23,184 nt of DNA from positions 1-23,184 of the forward strand of contig JAOUPJ010000014.1 in NCBI GenBank assembly GCA_029879945.1. Direction: 5' to 3'. This DNA comes from Gammaproteobacteria bacterium. GTDB taxonomy: Bacteria > Pseudomonadota > Gammaproteobacteria > S012-40. The first letter of the stretch is position 1, and each line of letters opens with the position of its first letter. A model generated the notes under the pieces. The model searched no databases and had not been told where the DNA came from. It worked only from the letters and a program-made list of their open reading frames with translations. Below are positions 1 to 7,772 of this stretch, piece after piece. Position numbers and translations under genes: made by a program.

Positions 1-1248
1 CCGAATTACCACAGCAACAATCAAGGCCAACAAGGTTCCATAGGCGACAGGCATCGTGGCAATGATAAAGGTCAAAACGCCTAGCGCAATAACGGGGCCC
101 GGGAGAACAAAACCCACACTGGAAAGATTCACGAAACTTTGACTGAGAAAGGACTGTTGCCGCGTATGATAGAAGGCAATCGGAAAGGCGACGACTAAGG
201 CGACGCTGGCGGCGGTGAAAGCGATGAGGCCGGTATTAAGGGCGTATTCAACAAAGCGCTCGTCTACATTACCGTGGGCGATGGCTTCTACGGTCCACGA
301 TACCATCCATAACACAGGAAGAACAAAGCTGAACAAGGTAATGGGCCCCAGCCATGACCATATCAATAGCGTCTCCCGGGTACTGGCTTTTTTTCGTTGA
401 GCCACACGAGACTGGCTGCCTGAATAATAGCGTTGACGATTGCGAAAAAAGCGTTCCATCACCAGGAAGGTTAAACTCAAAAAGACCAGCATCAGCGCCA
501 GGGCGGCAGCTGCTTGGTAGTCCATGCGACCGCTCATCTGGGTGTAGATACTCAAGGTGAATGTTTGAAAACGCAACATGCTCACTGCGCCAAAATCGGA
601 AAGCACGTGCAAGATGATCAGTGCCAGGCCGGCGGCAATGGCGGGCCTAAGCAGCGGCAGGTTAATCTGAAAAAAGATACGCAGAGGGCCTAGTCCCTGG
701 AGTCGTCCCGCCTCTTCCAGGCTGCGCGTAGAATGGGACAAAGCCCCTCTCACCAGTAAATACATATACGAGAAGCCAGCCAGCGAAAGAATAAATGTAG
801 TTCCCCAGATATTGTATAGATCGGGGATAGCGATAGATTCAGCAAATAGAATTTTCCACGCGATTCCAAGCCAACCATCTGTGTCGAATAGCTCGGTATA
901 GATATGGGCAAACACATAGGTGGGTATGGTTAGGGGTAGCAACAATAACCATTCAGCGGCTTTTCTTCCGGCAAAATCCCTACGGGCAACGAGCCAGGCG
1001 GCACCGATTCCAAGCACGGAGCAGCCGATGGCGACCAATAGAGATAGCAATAAAGTATTGCTAATTAGCTCGGGGAGGCGTGTGGTCCATAAAGATGCCC
1101 ACCTCTCTGCAGATAGAGCAGAGGCCTCTCCCAGGACAAAAACCAGGGGAACAATGGCCACCAGTACGGTACAGGCGGCAATTATTCCTAACTTGGAGGA
1201 TCTCTTTGGCCGTAAATCTAAAAAGCTTCTGAAAGCTTGCGCGTGCAT
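1..1248 (-). CDS. fbpB: Ferric-iron ABC transporter permease, 3' end cut off by window edge
   Basis: This is the inner-membrane permease of an FbpABC/AfuABC-type Fe(III) importer, moving iron from the periplasmic binding protein into the cytoplasm with ATP. The frame is open from an ATG at 1248 to base 1, giving 416 visible residues; the family is usually about 530-550, so roughly 120 C-terminal residues are missing. Many hydrophobic segments are seen, and an EAA-type loop around residues 172-200 (LEEAGRLQGLG...INLPLLRP) marks the first of two fused permease domains. A basic cytoplasmic linker (QSRVAQRKKAST) near residue 280 separates the halves. It starts 4 bases after the fbpA stop and is probably translationally coupled. 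The ATPase gene is not in view and may lie further left. Family assignment is firm; iron specificity rests on the neighbouring binding protein and Fur box. Confidence 0.9.
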   Translation of the reverse strand, partial: MHAQAFRSFLDLRPKRSSKLGIIAACTVLVAIVPLVFVLGEASALSAERWASLWTTRLPELISNTLLLSLLVAIGCSVLGIGAAWLVARRDFAGRKAAEWLLLLPLTIPTYVFAHIYTELFDTDGWLGIAWKILFAESIAIPDLYNIWGTTFILSLAGFSYMYLLVRGALSHSTRSLEEAGRLQGLGPLRIFFQINLPLLRPAIAAGLALIILHVLSDFGAVSMLRFQTFTLSIYTQMSGRMDYQAAAALALMLVFLSLTFLVMERFFRNRQRYYSGSQSRVAQRKKASTRETLLIWSWLGPITLFSFVLPVLWMVSWTVEAIAHGNVDERFVEYALNTGLIAFTAASVALVVAFPIAFYHTRQQSFLSQSFVNLSSVGFVLPGPVIALGVLTFIIATMPVAYGTLLALIVAVVIR

Positions 1249-1252
1249 CCCG

Positions 1253-2248
1253 CTATCTTAGTCCCACCGCTTCAATCAGATCTACGGTGCTGTTGCGTTT
1301 CTTGCCTAAGCTCGCCATCGGTACGTCAGCCACTTTGTAGGAGCCCGCTTTGGGAACTTCAGGAGAAGCGGCAACGCCTGCTCGAGTGGGATACTCACGA
1401 TTCACTTCGGCAAAGATCTTTTGTCCTTCTTCCGAGATGCAAAAATCGAGAAAAGCGTTAATGGTTTTGGTGTTTTTGCTGTGTTTGCTCACCGCGATAC
1501 CGGCCACGTTCCAGGCAAGACCTATTTGGTTTGGTTTCTGGTCTGGCAATATGATCTTTATGGGGGCCTTAGGGTCTTCGGCCAGATGTCTGTAGATGTA
1601 ATAATGATTGACCAAACCTATTTCAAGTTTTCCTTGAGCCACGGCTTTTACAATGTGGCTATGCTTGTTAAAAACATTTTTCCCGGCATTTTCCTTGAGG
1701 CCTTTTAACCAGTCTTTGGTTTTAGTATCACCCCATTTCTCTTGATAGACCGTTACACCAGCGATAAAGCTCTCATTGGTGGCGCTAGTGATGCCGAGCT
1801 TGCCTTCTAGTGACTTGTCCGCCAGTTGTTCGACAGAATTGATGCTGTCTGCCAGGGCGCTTTTACTGCCAACAACAATCACCCGTGCGCGGGCAGACAG
1901 GCCAACCCAGGTGTCATCGGGTGCGCGGTAATTTTTGGGAATGATGTTCGTAATATTGTCGGGCAGTGTGGAAAACAGACCGAGTTCACTGCCTTGTTGC
2001 AAACTGCCTGCATCATTGCTTATGAAGAGGTCGGCGTCGGTACGGTTCCCTTCCAGCTTTAGTTTGCTGAGTAATTCAGCCGATTTCCCCGCGTGTATAG
2101 TGACTTTAATACCTGTTTTTTGTGTAAACGCTTCTGCAACGGGTTTTACGAACTTGTCGCTGCGCCCGGAAAAAATGGTCAGTGATTCGCTTGCAAGGGA
2201 TTGAAAGCTAAAAACAAGGAGAAAAAGAGCGAGATACATGCGGTTCAT
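1253..2248 (-). CDS. fbpA: Periplasmic Fe(III)-binding protein of ABC importer
   Basis: This is the soluble periplasmic receptor that captures ferric iron for the FbpB permease downstream. The chosen start is the ATG at 2248, giving 331 residues with a clear signal peptide (MNRMYLALFLLVFSFQSLASE). A GAAGG ribosome site lies 10 bases upstream. An upstream in-frame ATG at 2320 would add 24 residues, but those codons lie over the Fur box and the promoter, so I reject it. The mature protein opens with LTIFSGR, typical of the FutA/FbpA family. Tyr216-Tyr217 in NHYYIYRHL are the expected paired iron-ligand tyrosines. The ending EYPTRAGV is also family-typical. Iron specificity is inferred from the family, the YY pair and the Fur site; the exact ligand chemistry is not known. 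Confidence 0.93.
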   Translation of the reverse strand: MNRMYLALFLLVFSFQSLASESLTIFSGRSDKFVKPVAEAFTQKTGIKVTIHAGKSAELLSKLKLEGNRTDADLFISNDAGSLQQGSELGLFSTLPDNITNIIPKNYRAPDDTWVGLSARARVIVVGSKSALADSINSVEQLADKSLEGKLGITSATNESFIAGVTVYQEKWGDTKTKDWLKGLKENAGKNVFNKHSHIVKAVAQGKLEIGLVNHYYIYRHLAEDPKAPIKIILPDQKPNQIGLAWNVAGIAVSKHSKNTKTINAFLDFCISEEGQKIFAEVNREYPTRAGVAASPEVPKAGSYKVADVPMASLGKKRNSTVDLIEAVGLR

Positions 2249-2287
2249 TTTTTCTATACCTTCGTGAGTGGGATCATCGTTAATGAT

Positions 2288-2306
2288 ATTAATGATAATC
2301 ATTCTC
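2288..2306. promoter_or_regulatory. Fur box (ferric uptake regulator operator)
   Basis: The 19 bases match the classical Fur consensus GATAATGATAATCATTATC at 16 of 19 positions, with an uninterrupted core AATGATAATCATT. The site covers the -10 element and part of the spacer of the fbpA promoter, so iron-loaded Fur would block RNA polymerase directly. Flanking bases (TTAATGATATTAATG) look like an overlapping second imperfect site. Confidence 0.82.
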
Positions 2307-2320
2307 ATTAGCATTTGCAA
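2292..2320 (-). promoter_or_regulatory. Sigma-70-like promoter of fbpAB
   Basis: On the minus strand TTGCAA (2315-2320) is followed after exactly 17 bases by TATCAT (2292-2297). That is 4/6 and 5/6 matches to the -35 and -10 consensus. Transcription would begin near 2285, leaving a leader of about 37 bases before the fbpA start. The -10 element is inside the Fur box. Confidence 0.6.
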
Positions 2321-2343
2321 TAGGGACTGAGGCGCGAATACTC

Positions 2344-2368
2344 AAATCCCTGGGAGATCCAGGGATTT
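2344..2368 (-). terminator. Hairpin after ornithine aminotransferase gene
   Basis: A perfect 10-bp inverted repeat (AAATCCCTGG / CCAGGGATTT) surrounds a 5-base loop, 32 bases past the end of the aminotransferase gene and just before the fbpA promoter. The U tract on the minus strand is only three bases, so it may be a weak intrinsic terminator or an RNA-stabilising 3' hairpin. Confidence 0.5.
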
Positions 2369-2399
2369 GGTGGAAAAGGAGTTTAATTTGGGCTTTAAA

Positions 2400-3599
2400 T
2401 CAGGTCAACGAATTCAGCGCGGATTCAATGGAATCGATGGCCGTGTCGATTTCGGCTTTGGTAATTACCAGCGGCGGGGCAAATCGAACCACCGTATCGT
2501 GTGTTTCCTTGCTGAGAATATTTTTTGTGAGTAAGGCCTCACATACTTGTCTTGCGGTAAAGTAATTAGGGTCGATTTCCATGCCAATCAATAAGCCGCG
2601 CCCACGTATCTCTTTGATAAAGGGATGAGGTAAGTCTTTAAGACGTGCCATGAAGTACTCACCCAGATCGGCTGCTTGCTTGGGTAATTGCTTTTCTACT
2701 AGTACATTCAGCGCTTCCAGGCCCACTACACAGGCCAACGGATTTCCACCAAAGGTACTGCCATGGTCTCCGGGTTCGAACACATCCATGAGTTCGCGCT
2801 TAGACAGAAACAGCGAAACGGGAAGCAGGCCGCCACCCAATGCTTTCCCGAGTATTAAGCCATCGGGAATGACATTATCGTGATTACAGGCCAGCATAGC
2901 ACCCGTGCGGCCCAGTCCGGTTTGGATCTCATCGCAGAGCAACAGTACATTATGTTTTTTACAAATCTCTGCGCAACGTTGTAGATAGCCGCGATCGGGG
3001 ACAACGATTCCGTTTTCACCCTGTATGGGTTCGACGATAAACGCGGCCGTATTGGGTGTGATGGCCTCTTCTAACGCAGCGGGGTCATTGTAACGAACGC
3101 GTTTAAGACCCGGAGGAAAGGGACCAAATCCGTCACGATATTGCTTCTCGGAGGAGAGCCCCACAATCGCGATCGTGCGGCCATGAAAATTTCCTTCGCA
3201 GGCGATGATCTCTGCCTTGTTGAGTTCCACTCCTTTTACGGTGTATGCCCATTTTCGTGCTGCTTTAATAGCGGTTTCCACTGCCTCAGCGCCTGTGTTC
3301 ATGGGGAGTCCCCGCTCCATTCCCATCAATTCACAGGCCTTTTCCAAAAAGGGTGCGAGTTTGTCGGAATGAAAGGCTCTGGATACCACAGCTAATTGTG
3401 TAAGCTGGGTATGCATGGCACTCACAAGGCGCGGATGTAAATGTCCATGGCTTACTGCGGAGTAAGCACTCATCATATCTATATATCGTCTGCCTTGATC
3501 ATCCCAGACATGAATGCCCCGCCCTCGAACTATCACGACAGGCAGAGGAAGGTAGTTTTGGGCGCAATACTGTTTTTCTTTATCGATGGTTTTATTCAT
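2400..3599 (-). CDS. rocD: Ornithine aminotransferase (ornithine--oxo-acid transaminase)
   Basis: This is a PLP enzyme that moves the delta-amino group of ornithine to 2-oxoglutarate, giving glutamate-5-semialdehyde (in equilibrium with P5C) and glutamate. The 399-residue length is normal for the family. Visible motifs are MNTGAEAVETAIKAARKW near residue 100 (the cofactor-phosphate region of ornithine aminotransferases), EPIQGENGI, LLLCDEIQTGLGRTG with the PLP-ring aspartate, and GLILGKALGGG with the Schiff-base lysine at residue 252. It lies 12 bases after the arginase gene, which supplies ornithine, while PutA across the divergent gap can use its product. No strong Shine-Dalgarno sequence precedes the ATG, so translation may depend on coupling to arginase. 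Acetylornithine transaminase is the main alternative, but the GAEAVETAIK signature and the arginase neighbour favour ornithine. Confidence 0.93.
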   Translation of the reverse strand: MNKTIDKEKQYCAQNYLPLPVVIVRGRGIHVWDDQGRRYIDMMSAYSAVSHGHLHPRLVSAMHTQLTQLAVVSRAFHSDKLAPFLEKACELMGMERGLPMNTGAEAVETAIKAARKWAYTVKGVELNKAEIIACEGNFHGRTIAIVGLSSEKQYRDGFGPFPPGLKRVRYNDPAALEEAITPNTAAFIVEPIQGENGIVVPDRGYLQRCAEICKKHNVLLLCDEIQTGLGRTGAMLACNHDNVIPDGLILGKALGGGLLPVSLFLSKRELMDVFEPGDHGSTFGGNPLACVVGLEALNVLVEKQLPKQAADLGEYFMARLKDLPHPFIKEIRGRGLLIGMEIDPNYFTARQVCEALLTKNILSKETHDTVVRFAPPLVITKAEIDTAIDSIESALNSLT

Positions 3600-3611
3600 A
3601 GTGTTTACAAC

Positions 3612-4505
3612 TTAAGAAAATACCGTTTCTGCGATTTTTAATGCCAATGCTGCGGTTTTGCGGTCTACATCTCGCAGCGGGTTTAGTTCGGTAATCTCCA
3701 TCCCCAGTAGATGAGTATCACCTTTGATGCGATTTAATGCGCTGAGCAAGTCTGTTGCATTGATACCATCTGGCTCTGGCGTTCCAACCCCAGGTGCGTC
3801 ATCGGGTTCAATGGCGTCTAGATCGAGAGATATCCCATATTTATTACAGCGGGATTTGATGTGGCGAAGAGCTTCGTTAAATACTGCTTCAAAACCGCGG
3901 TTCGCAACTTCATCCATATAGTACACACGCACGCCATGATCTTGAAGGAAATTTTTTTCCCCGTTTTCAAAACTGCGTATGCCGATCATCACCACATCTT
4001 TGGGGCTCAGTTTAGTGCCTAGTCCACCGATATGCGTTAATCGTTCGTCTCCCTCTCCCAGCAGGCATGCCAATGGCATGCCGTGTATGGCACCACTTAG
4101 AGAAGTTGTCGGTGAGTGACTGTCCATATGGGCGTCAATCCAGATCAATCCAAAAGGCTCTGCCTTTCCCAAGGTGCGATACACGCCGCCCCAGGTGCCA
4201 ATAGCGCAAGAATGATCACCCCCAACTACCAGGAATTGGTGGGAATCAGCTACAGTTTGAGAGATCGAGTCTGCCAGCCGGGCAGTGAGTTCTGAAATGA
4301 TGGCGTAGTTGTCACCCTTGTTTTGCAAAAAACCGCTGGGGCGTATCATCTCTTTCCAGCGTACGCTGGTGTGATGCGAGGTCAGAATCGGGATAATGTC
4401 CATGCTACGCAGCAGATCGGGGCCTTGTTCACAACCCACATCTCGGGCGCCGTGACCACAGGCGTATCCGAAGCAATTTAGAATATTGAGTTGTGTATGA
4501 AGCAT
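3612..4505 (-). CDS. rocF: Arginase (ureohydrolase family)
   Basis: It hydrolyses L-arginine to ornithine and urea using a binuclear manganese centre. All three metal-binding signatures are present: GGDHS, DAHMD, and SLDLDAIEPDDAPGVGTPEPDG. A glutamate occurs in GMEITELNP near the end, as in arginases. The conserved SGAIHGMPLA keeps the His equivalent to human arginase I His141. By alignment to human arginase I as I recall it, the residue at position 130 is His rather than Asn and the one at 139 is Ala rather than Asn, so substrate recognition differs in detail. The length of 297 residues is normal. It is the first gene of a leftward pair with ornithine aminotransferase, which strongly supports arginine as substrate; agmatinase or guanidinobutyrase activity is a less likely alternative. 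Confidence 0.9.
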   Translation of the reverse strand: MLHTQLNILNCFGYACGHGARDVGCEQGPDLLRSMDIIPILTSHHTSVRWKEMIRPSGFLQNKGDNYAIISELTARLADSISQTVADSHQFLVVGGDHSCAIGTWGGVYRTLGKAEPFGLIWIDAHMDSHSPTTSLSGAIHGMPLACLLGEGDERLTHIGGLGTKLSPKDVVMIGIRSFENGEKNFLQDHGVRVYYMDEVANRGFEAVFNEALRHIKSRCNKYGISLDLDAIEPDDAPGVGTPEPDGINATDLLSALNRIKGDTHLLGMEITELNPLRDVDRKTAALALKIAETVFS

Positions 4506-4656
4506 AAGTTTTGCCGAGTAAATAGTCGCTTTGAACGGAATCTCATTTGTATACGACTTGGTACTGCAAAATCTTTACCCTAGTACGCGTTTTTCGATGA
4601 CTGGCCGCTTCTTTGCGTAATTTTAGACTACTCTTGTTTAATTTTGGTGGTGTCCC
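4506..4656. promoter_or_regulatory. Divergent promoter region between arginase and putA
   Basis: This 151-base gap must hold promoters for the leftward arginase/aminotransferase pair and the rightward putA/kinase pair. I could not pick a convincing -35/-10 pair for either direction. A TTTAAT at 4637-4642 resembles a -10 but is too close to the putA ribosome site. GGTGG at 4646-4650, six bases before TTG 4657, is the probable putA ribosome-binding site and supports that non-ATG start. Confidence 0.45.
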
Positions 4657-7600
4657 TTGGCCGAGTTAGCAATGCAATGGAATAAAATCAATTCCCTCTT
4701 CTTGTTGGACGAAAAACGAGCTGTAGAACGCCTGCTGGAACACACCTCGACACTTACCAGCCTTGGTACTGCAGTTTGCGATATTGCCCAAGAGCTTGTC
4801 CTCGCCGTACGCCAACAAAGCAAACATAGCTCAGCGGTGGATGCCTTGATGCATGAATATGATCTCTCTACCGATGAGGGTATTGTGCTCATGTGTCTGG
4901 CTGAGGCCCTGCTACGCATCCCCGATGCAGACACTGCCGATCGTCTGATTCGAGATAAACTACGCATCGCCGATTGGAAACAGCATATGGGCCACAGTCA
5001 TTCCCTATTTGTGAACGCCTCCACCTGGGGGTTGATGGTCAGTGGCCAGTTAGTCAACTGGCATGGCGATGAGCAACAGGCCCAACATTTTTTTACACGC
5101 CTGGTTTCACGGCTTGGTGAGCCCATTGTGCGAACCGGTATTCGTCAGGCCATGCGCGTGATGGGCCATCAGTTTGTGATGGGAAGGTCCATCGAAGAGG
5201 CTCAGCAACGCAGTGATGAAGACAAGAATTCGCTCTATCGTTATTCTTTTGACATGCTGGGCGAGGCGGCTTTAACACAGGAAAGCGCAGAAAAATATCT
5301 TAATGCCTATCGTTACGCGATTTCCAGATTGGGCGCGAACAAAAAGGATGAAGACCTCATAGGCTCCGATAGCATCTCGGTAAAACTCTCCGCCTTGCAT
5401 CCTCGTTACGAATTTAGCAAAAAAGAACGCCTAGAAAGAGAACTTTTCCATGCCCTCCTCACGCTGGCGCAGCAGGCACGCGAACTAAATATCGCACTGA
5501 CCATTGATGCGGAGGAGGCAGAGCGCCTGGAAATCTCACTACGTGTGTTTGAACAAGTCTTTACCCATGAGAGCTTGAAAGGCTGGAGCGGGCTAGGCTT
5601 GGCGGTGCAGGCCTATCAAAAACGGGCCCCTGCGGTCATAGATTGGTTGGAGGGTCTGGCGAATAATTGCCAGAAAACAATTCCCGTGCGTTTGGTAAAG
5701 GGAGCCTATTGGGATACCGAAATTAAACGGGCCCAGGAGCGGGGGTGGGCCGGATACCCTGTCTACACCCAAAAATATCACACGGATCTTTCATATCTGG
5801 TTTGTGCGCAAAAACTGTTGAACAGTACTGCGTTTTATCCGCAGTTTGCGACGCACAATGCCCATACCATCGCTTCGATCATCCAACTCGCTCAAGGTGA
5901 TTTGAGTTGTTTTGAGTTTCAACGCCTGCATGGCATGGGTGAGGCACTCTATAAAGAAGTGAAAAAACGTTTTCCCGTTGCCTGTCGCATCTATGCGCCG
6001 GTGGGGAGTTATGAAGACCTGCTCCCCTATCTGGTGAGGCGTCTGCTGGAGAATGGTGCCAACACGTCATTTGTGAATCGAATAGAGCATGAAGATGTCT
6101 CGGTGGAGAAGCTGTTGGAGTCGCCTGTTGATAAATCAAAAGAGAATACAGGACAAAATCCGCGTATTGTTCTACCGCAAGAACTATTTGGCACAGAGCG
6201 AAAAAATTCGCCAGGATGCAATCTGCATGATGAAAGTGAAATAGAAAAGTTAACGCGGGCCCTGTCTCATTACGAGACACGCTCATTTCAGGCCGGACCC
6301 ATTGTGAAGGGAGAAGCCGGAAAGGGTGAGACGCAAGAACGTTTTTCACCTGCTGACACAGCGCATCGACTGGGTCAGTACGCCGAAACGACGGAAGAAA
6401 ACTATTCGTATGCTGTGCAAACGGCCAGCGCGGGCTTTGACCCTTGGCGTATGCGCAGCATGGACGAACGTGCCGTGATTCTGGAGAAGGCGGCCGAGCT
6501 ATATATTGCAGCCCGCGACGAATTGCTTGCCTTAATCGTGTTTGAAGGGGGAAGAACCATTCCCGACGCGATTTCAGAATGGCGTGAAGCGGTGGACTTC
6601 CTTCGTTATTATGCACAGCAAGGGCGAACCTTAAGCGAAATAGTGCTACCCGGTCCCACTGGAGAGGACAATCGTTTGTCTATGCATGCACGCGGGGTGT
6701 TCGCCTGCGTGAGCCCGTGGAATTTTCCCGTCGCCATTTTTACCGGCCAGATCGCTGCAGCCTTGGTAACAGGGAATACCGTCATTGCCAAACCAGCCAG
6801 CAATACACCGTTTGCTGCCCATAAATGCATAAGGCTTATGCTTGAAGCGGGGGTACCGGCAGACGTTCTACAATTTGTTCCTGGCTCAGCGCGTCGGTTC
6901 AGCGATATCGTATTGGCACATCCGGCAATTGCCGGCGTGGCCTTTACGGGTTCGGTGGAAGCGGCCTGGCAGATCCAGAAGGTTTTGGCTGGACGCAATA
7001 GTGCTATCGCTAGTTTAATTGCCGAGACGGGCGGGCAAAACGCCATGATTGCAGACAGCTCCGCCTTGCCTGAGCAAGTCGTGCAGGATGTGATGGTTTC
7101 CGCCTTCAACAGCGCTGGCCAGCGATGTTCTGCGCTACGGGTTTTATTCGTGCAAAAGGAAATCGCCGATCGAGTCGTGAGCTTGTTACAAGGTGCCATG
7201 TCTGAACTGCGTATTCAACACCCCAAATATCTATCCTCCGATATAGGGCCAGTCATCGATAACGCCTCCCAAAAAATGCTGCAGGAGTATGTGGAGCACA
7301 GGAAAAAAACGGCGGCGAGGGTCTATCAAATGGAAATGCCATCGGGTCTTCCTGCCGGACACTACTTTTCACCCACAATGATTGAGATTGAGTCTCTTGC
7401 CCAGTTGGAAAAAGAGACCTTTGGACCTGTCTTGCATGTGGTTCGCTATCAAGCCAATGCCCTGGATACGGTGATCGCGCAAATCAATGATTCAGGTTTT
7501 GGTTTAACGCTGGGAATACATAGTCGGGTTGAGTCCACCACGCAATACATCATCAGGCGCGCACGCGTCGGCAATATTTATGTGAATCGCAATATGGTTG

Positions 7601-7770
7601 GGGCAGTGGTCGGTGTGCAACCCTTTGGCGGAGAGCGGTTGTCGGGTACAGGCCCTAAAGCGGGTGGTCCGCATTATCTGCATCGTTTCTGCACCGAGCA
7701 GACGGTCTCCATCAACACCACGGCCATCGGTGGCAATGCCCGTCTCTTGGCGTTAGACGAGACCCTATAG
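4657..7770 (+). CDS. putA: Bifunctional proline dehydrogenase / P5C (glutamate semialdehyde) dehydrogenase
   Basis: PutA oxidises proline to P5C with FAD, passing electrons to quinone, then oxidises glutamate semialdehyde to glutamate with NAD+. The N-terminal two-fifths is proline dehydrogenase: DAEEAERLEISLRVFE, RLVKGAYWD with Lys348, QRLHGMGEALY, and YLVRRLLENGANTSF near residue 460. The C-terminal half is aldehyde dehydrogenase: SPWNFPVAIFTGQIAAALVTGN, FTGSVEAAW, catalytic-region Glu790 in AETGGQNA, and nucleophile Cys824 in GQRCSALR. At 1037 residues it is a minimal PutA, without the ribbon-helix-helix repressor head or the extra C-terminal domain of the 1320-residue E. coli protein, so it should not repress its own gene. 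TTG at 4657 is chosen because GGTGG lies six bases upstream; ATG 4672 is the alternative. The P5C dehydrogenase half also completes the divergent arginase/aminotransferase route. Confidence 0.95.
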   Translation: MAELAMQWNKINSLFLLDEKRAVERLLEHTSTLTSLGTAVCDIAQELVLAVRQQSKHSSAVDALMHEYDLSTDEGIVLMCLAEALLRIPDADTADRLIRDKLRIADWKQHMGHSHSLFVNASTWGLMVSGQLVNWHGDEQQAQHFFTRLVSRLGEPIVRTGIRQAMRVMGHQFVMGRSIEEAQQRSDEDKNSLYRYSFDMLGEAALTQESAEKYLNAYRYAISRLGANKKDEDLIGSDSISVKLSALHPRYEFSKKERLERELFHALLTLAQQARELNIALTIDAEEAERLEISLRVFEQVFTHESLKGWSGLGLAVQAYQKRAPAVIDWLEGLANNCQKTIPVRLVKGAYWDTEIKRAQERGWAGYPVYTQKYHTDLSYLVCAQKLLNSTAFYPQFATHNAHTIASIIQLAQGDLSCFEFQRLHGMGEALYKEVKKRFPVACRIYAPVGSYEDLLPYLVRRLLENGANTSFVNRIEHEDVSVEKLLESPVDKSKENTGQNPRIVLPQELFGTERKNSPGCNLHDESEIEKLTRALSHYETRSFQAGPIVKGEAGKGETQERFSPADTAHRLGQYAETTEENYSYAVQTASAGFDPWRMRSMDERAVILEKAAELYIAARDELLALIVFEGGRTIPDAISEWREAVDFLRYYAQQGRTLSEIVLPGPTGEDNRLSMHARGVFACVSPWNFPVAIFTGQIAAALVTGNTVIAKPASNTPFAAHKCIRLMLEAGVPADVLQFVPGSARRFSDIVLAHPAIAGVAFTGSVEAAWQIQKVLAGRNSAIASLIAETGGQNAMIADSSALPEQVVQDVMVSAFNSAGQRCSALRVLFVQKEIADRVVSLLQGAMSELRIQHPKYLSSDIGPVIDNASQKMLQEYVEHRKKTAARVYQMEMPSGLPAGHYFSPTMIEIESLAQLEKETFGPVLHVVRYQANALDTVIAQINDSGFGLTLGIHSRVESTTQYIIRRARVGNIYVNRNMVGAVVGVQPFGGERLSGTGPKAGGPHYLHRFCTEQTVSINTTAIGGNARLLALDETL

Positions 7771-7772
7771 TT

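Noticed and set aside
2249..2320. 24-residue N-terminal extension of fbpA from ATG 2320
   Set aside because: It lies over the promoter and Fur box, and the signal peptide and ribosome site point to ATG 2248.
5879..6616. 245-codon open frame opposite putA
   Set aside because: It lies wholly within the putA coding region and its translation resembles no protein family; a similar 196-codon frame at 6609-7199 was rejected likewise.
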